From positions 1 to 61,413 of the forward strand of contig NZ_JAJCIA010000024.1 in NCBI RefSeq assembly GCF_020554845.1: a stretch of DNA of 61,413 bases, read 5' to 3'. Below are positions 59,815 to 61,413 of the stretch, one piece after another. Position 1 is the first letter of the stretch. Each line of letters opens with the position of its first letter. A model generated the notes under the pieces. It was not told where the DNA came from and did not search any database. It was given only the letters and a program-made list of their open reading frames with translations. This DNA is from Blautia faecis. Its GTDB lineage: Bacteria; Bacillota; Clostridia; Lachnospirales; Lachnospiraceae. Both the position numbers and the translations under genes were made by a program.

Positions 59815-61233
59815 TTATCTTGTTACAATATCAACCGGTACATTGAAGATCTTTGCAACCTTCAGGATGGTATCAATATGTCTGCCTGTTGCAGCTGCCA
59901 TATGATGTGTCGGGCCAGCTTCACTCCAGCGGTTTACAAACTCTCTTGCACCACATGTAAAACGAGTTCTCATGTTCGTATCGCCAAAGGAAAGGATTGG
60001 TCCTTCCTCATTGATTCCCTCAGCAACAACGAATTTGAATCGTCCGTCTCCATCCTGTGTGATTGCAAGATAGGTAACCGGACCTGTGTATGGATAGAAC
60101 TGTGTCAGATATCCGCCGCCTGTTTTGCCATGGAACACTGGTACGATCTTCATGGTAGGTTTCTTATCAGAAATATCGGCATCACCACTTCCAGAATGAC
60201 CGATAATGCAGATGTCATCATTGAAGTCAATGGAATACATCTCGGAAAGCTGGCCTGTGCCGGAAATTGTCTTCAGAATACTCATTGCCATGGCAACCTT
60301 CATATCACCCTCAACAGCACATGCAGTACCCTGTTTGATCAGCATAGAGAATGCCGGAATCAGCATACTGTCAAGGACACCAGCCTTGCCCTGTGCAAAT
60401 CCGTCATAATGGGAAGCGATCATTCCAAGATGCTCGTCCTTTACCCATTTCTCAAATGCTACAACATATTTTGCCATATCCCATACTTTCTCAATTGTTC
60501 CGCCGCCCTCAATATCAAAGGTGTCCAGAATATCCTGAGCTTTTGCACGAATTGCATCCTCATCTGTGATATCATCCGCAATTGCCCACATTTTTTCCCA
60601 GTCAAACTGTTTGGTATAAAGGAACATTCTGTTATACAGGTTAGTCTCATCAATGTAAAGGTCCATCATACCTGGGTAAGGTCTTCCAATCTGGGCAATA
60701 TTTGTGTCACGGAATCTTCTTCTTACCTGAGCTGCTTTACACCAGTCTTCAATCTCAGCCTGAACATCTGGATCTCCGCCTTCTACAACACCAGTGATAA
60801 CAGCATGTCTCTTTCCAGCTCTCTCAAGGTCAGCAACAGCTTCTCCAACAGCACCGCAGGCATATCCTTCGCCGAGCCATGTAGCAATGTCTGTGTGATC
60901 GTAATCCAGAGCTTTCAGCTTCTGAACATTTACCAGAACAACCGGAACATTCAGGTCACGGATTGCAGGAAGCATGTTGTAGGATGTAGCGTAGGTTAAC
61001 ATCTGAAGGAAAACGAGATCAACGTCTGCTGCACGGAATTTATCCCCAGCAGCCATAGACTGTTCTTTTGTTGTTACCATTCCTCCATCGATGATTTCTA
61101 CGGTATCCGGAATTGTTTTCTTAAATGCCTCGTACTGAGCCTCAAACTCTGGTACCAGTGAAGGGAACTGAGGCAGATATGCGCCTAAAGCAATAGAAAA
61201 TACGCCAACCTTTGCTTTTGTGTTTACTAACAT
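59815..61233 (-). CDS. L-arabinose/L-fucose isomerase family protein
   Basis: A 472-residue cytoplasmic protein of the AraA-like isomerase superfamily, which interconverts aldoses and ketoses with Mn. Fold features include KVGVFSIALGAYLPQFPSLV, VDLVFLQMLTYATS, CAVEGDMKVAMAM (metal-ligand glutamate region), DDICIIGHSGSGDADIS and SEAGPTHHMAAATG near the C-terminus. Several catalytic positions differ from classical AraA, so the substrate is uncertain and might be an L-arabinose, fucose or another sugar. AGGAGGTACTACT precedes the ATG. Its upstream region (61234-61413) shows no clear promoter. Located near the rhamnose-like importer, which may supply the substrate. Confidence 0.75.
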   Translation of the reverse strand: MLVNTKAKVGVFSIALGAYLPQFPSLVPEFEAQYEAFKKTIPDTVEIIDGGMVTTKEQSMAAGDKFRAADVDLVFLQMLTYATSYNMLPAIRDLNVPVVLVNVQKLKALDYDHTDIATWLGEGYACGAVGEAVADLERAGKRHAVITGVVEGGDPDVQAEIEDWCKAAQVRRRFRDTNIAQIGRPYPGMMDLYIDETNLYNRMFLYTKQFDWEKMWAIADDITDEDAIRAKAQDILDTFDIEGGGTIEKVWDMAKYVVAFEKWVKDEHLGMIASHYDGFAQGKAGVLDSMLIPAFSMLIKQGTACAVEGDMKVAMAMSILKTISGTGQLSEMYSIDFNDDICIIGHSGSGDADISDKKPTMKIVPVFHGKTGGGYLTQFYPYTGPVTYLAITQDGDGRFKFVVAEGINEEGPILSFGDTNMRTRFTCGAREFVNRWSEAGPTHHMAAATGRHIDTILKVAKIFNVPVDIVTR

Positions 61234-61360
61234 AGTAGTACCTCCTGTTTAATTTGATATATTATGCATCTGTGATTCAGGCTGCAGACATAACGCTTAT
61301 TGCTCACAGGTTCAGAAACAATCTGTCTGCCCATATGCTACAGCTTCATAACCACAAATG

Positions 61361-61413
61361 GTTACTGTTCACTCCGTTCACAGTAACGCGCTTCGCGATG
61401 CACAGAAATCATG
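61361..61413. repeat. 27-bp GTTACTG palindrome with shared 20-mer tail
   Basis: 61361-61387 is identical to 11488-11514. It is followed by GCGCTT and then CGCGATGCACAGAAATCATG, identical to 37465-37484. The window ends inside the unit, so its full extent is unknown. Confidence 0.75.

Noticed and set aside
1..61413. CRISPR arrays, tRNA or rRNA genes
   Set aside because: The repeats here are dispersed palindromes without regular spacers, and no tRNA-like or rRNA sequence was recognised.

Overview
The window looks like chromosomal DNA of a low-GC Firmicute of the class Clostridia, most likely a gut Lachnospiraceae close to Blautia. This is inferred from the AGGAGG-type ribosome sites, the CIRCE heat-shock box, a single glycine aptamer in front of an AGCS transporter, the many sugar and peptide ABC systems, two beta-galactosidases and the carboxyspermidine-type polyamine genes. 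No rRNA, tRNA, CRISPR array, prophage or transposase gene was seen.

Layout, left to right. 58-2803: clpB under a CIRCE-overlapped promoter. 2893-7157: two methyltransferases with a truncated acyl-hydrolase remnant, then a MATE exporter with a cytidylate-kinase-like gene behind a leader holding two similar terminator hairpins. 7173-13279: a five-gene polyamine operon, speA-speE-speB-CASDH-nspC, making spermidine precursors from arginine. 13280-15300: a probable 6S RNA head-to-head with speA, then a glycine riboswitch and an AGCS symporter. 15524-19993: phoU-pstBAC-pstS with candidate Pho boxes. 20069-21232: a small alarmone synthetase (RelQ type) and a small membrane protein. 21248-21855: a gene-free composite palindrome built from two inverted, covarying structured units. 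21887-29506: an oligopeptide importer, oppA-B-C-D-F, with enlarged OppA and OppC. 29567-33392: a membrane protein, a PepF-like oligopeptidase and a trigger-factor-like lipoprotein. 33635-39974: a BMP-type (nucleoside-like) ABC importer and an AraC regulator. 40082-50510: a beta-galactoside module of GH42, GH2, an MsmEFG/LacEFG-type importer and an AraC regulator. 50628-51011: a DUF3783 protein. 51225-59689: a RhaSPQT-like sugar importer facing a YesN/YesM-type two-component system. 59815-61233: an arabinose/fucose-isomerase-like enzyme.

How the genes fit together: most of the window serves nutrient capture, each importer paired with a local regulator or RNA switch. Opp and the oligopeptidase can feed amino acids. 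The galactoside importer and two galactosidases handle imported galactosides. The rhamnose-like importer and the isomerase-like enzyme may share a sugar. Pst supplies phosphate.

The most unusual items are the composite palindrome at 21248-21855, the tandem attenuators before the MATE gene, a circularly permuted PstS, five binding proteins that all lack a lipobox, an OppC with a repeat-containing extracytoplasmic insertion, and two dispersed palindromic repeat families in the intergenic regions.
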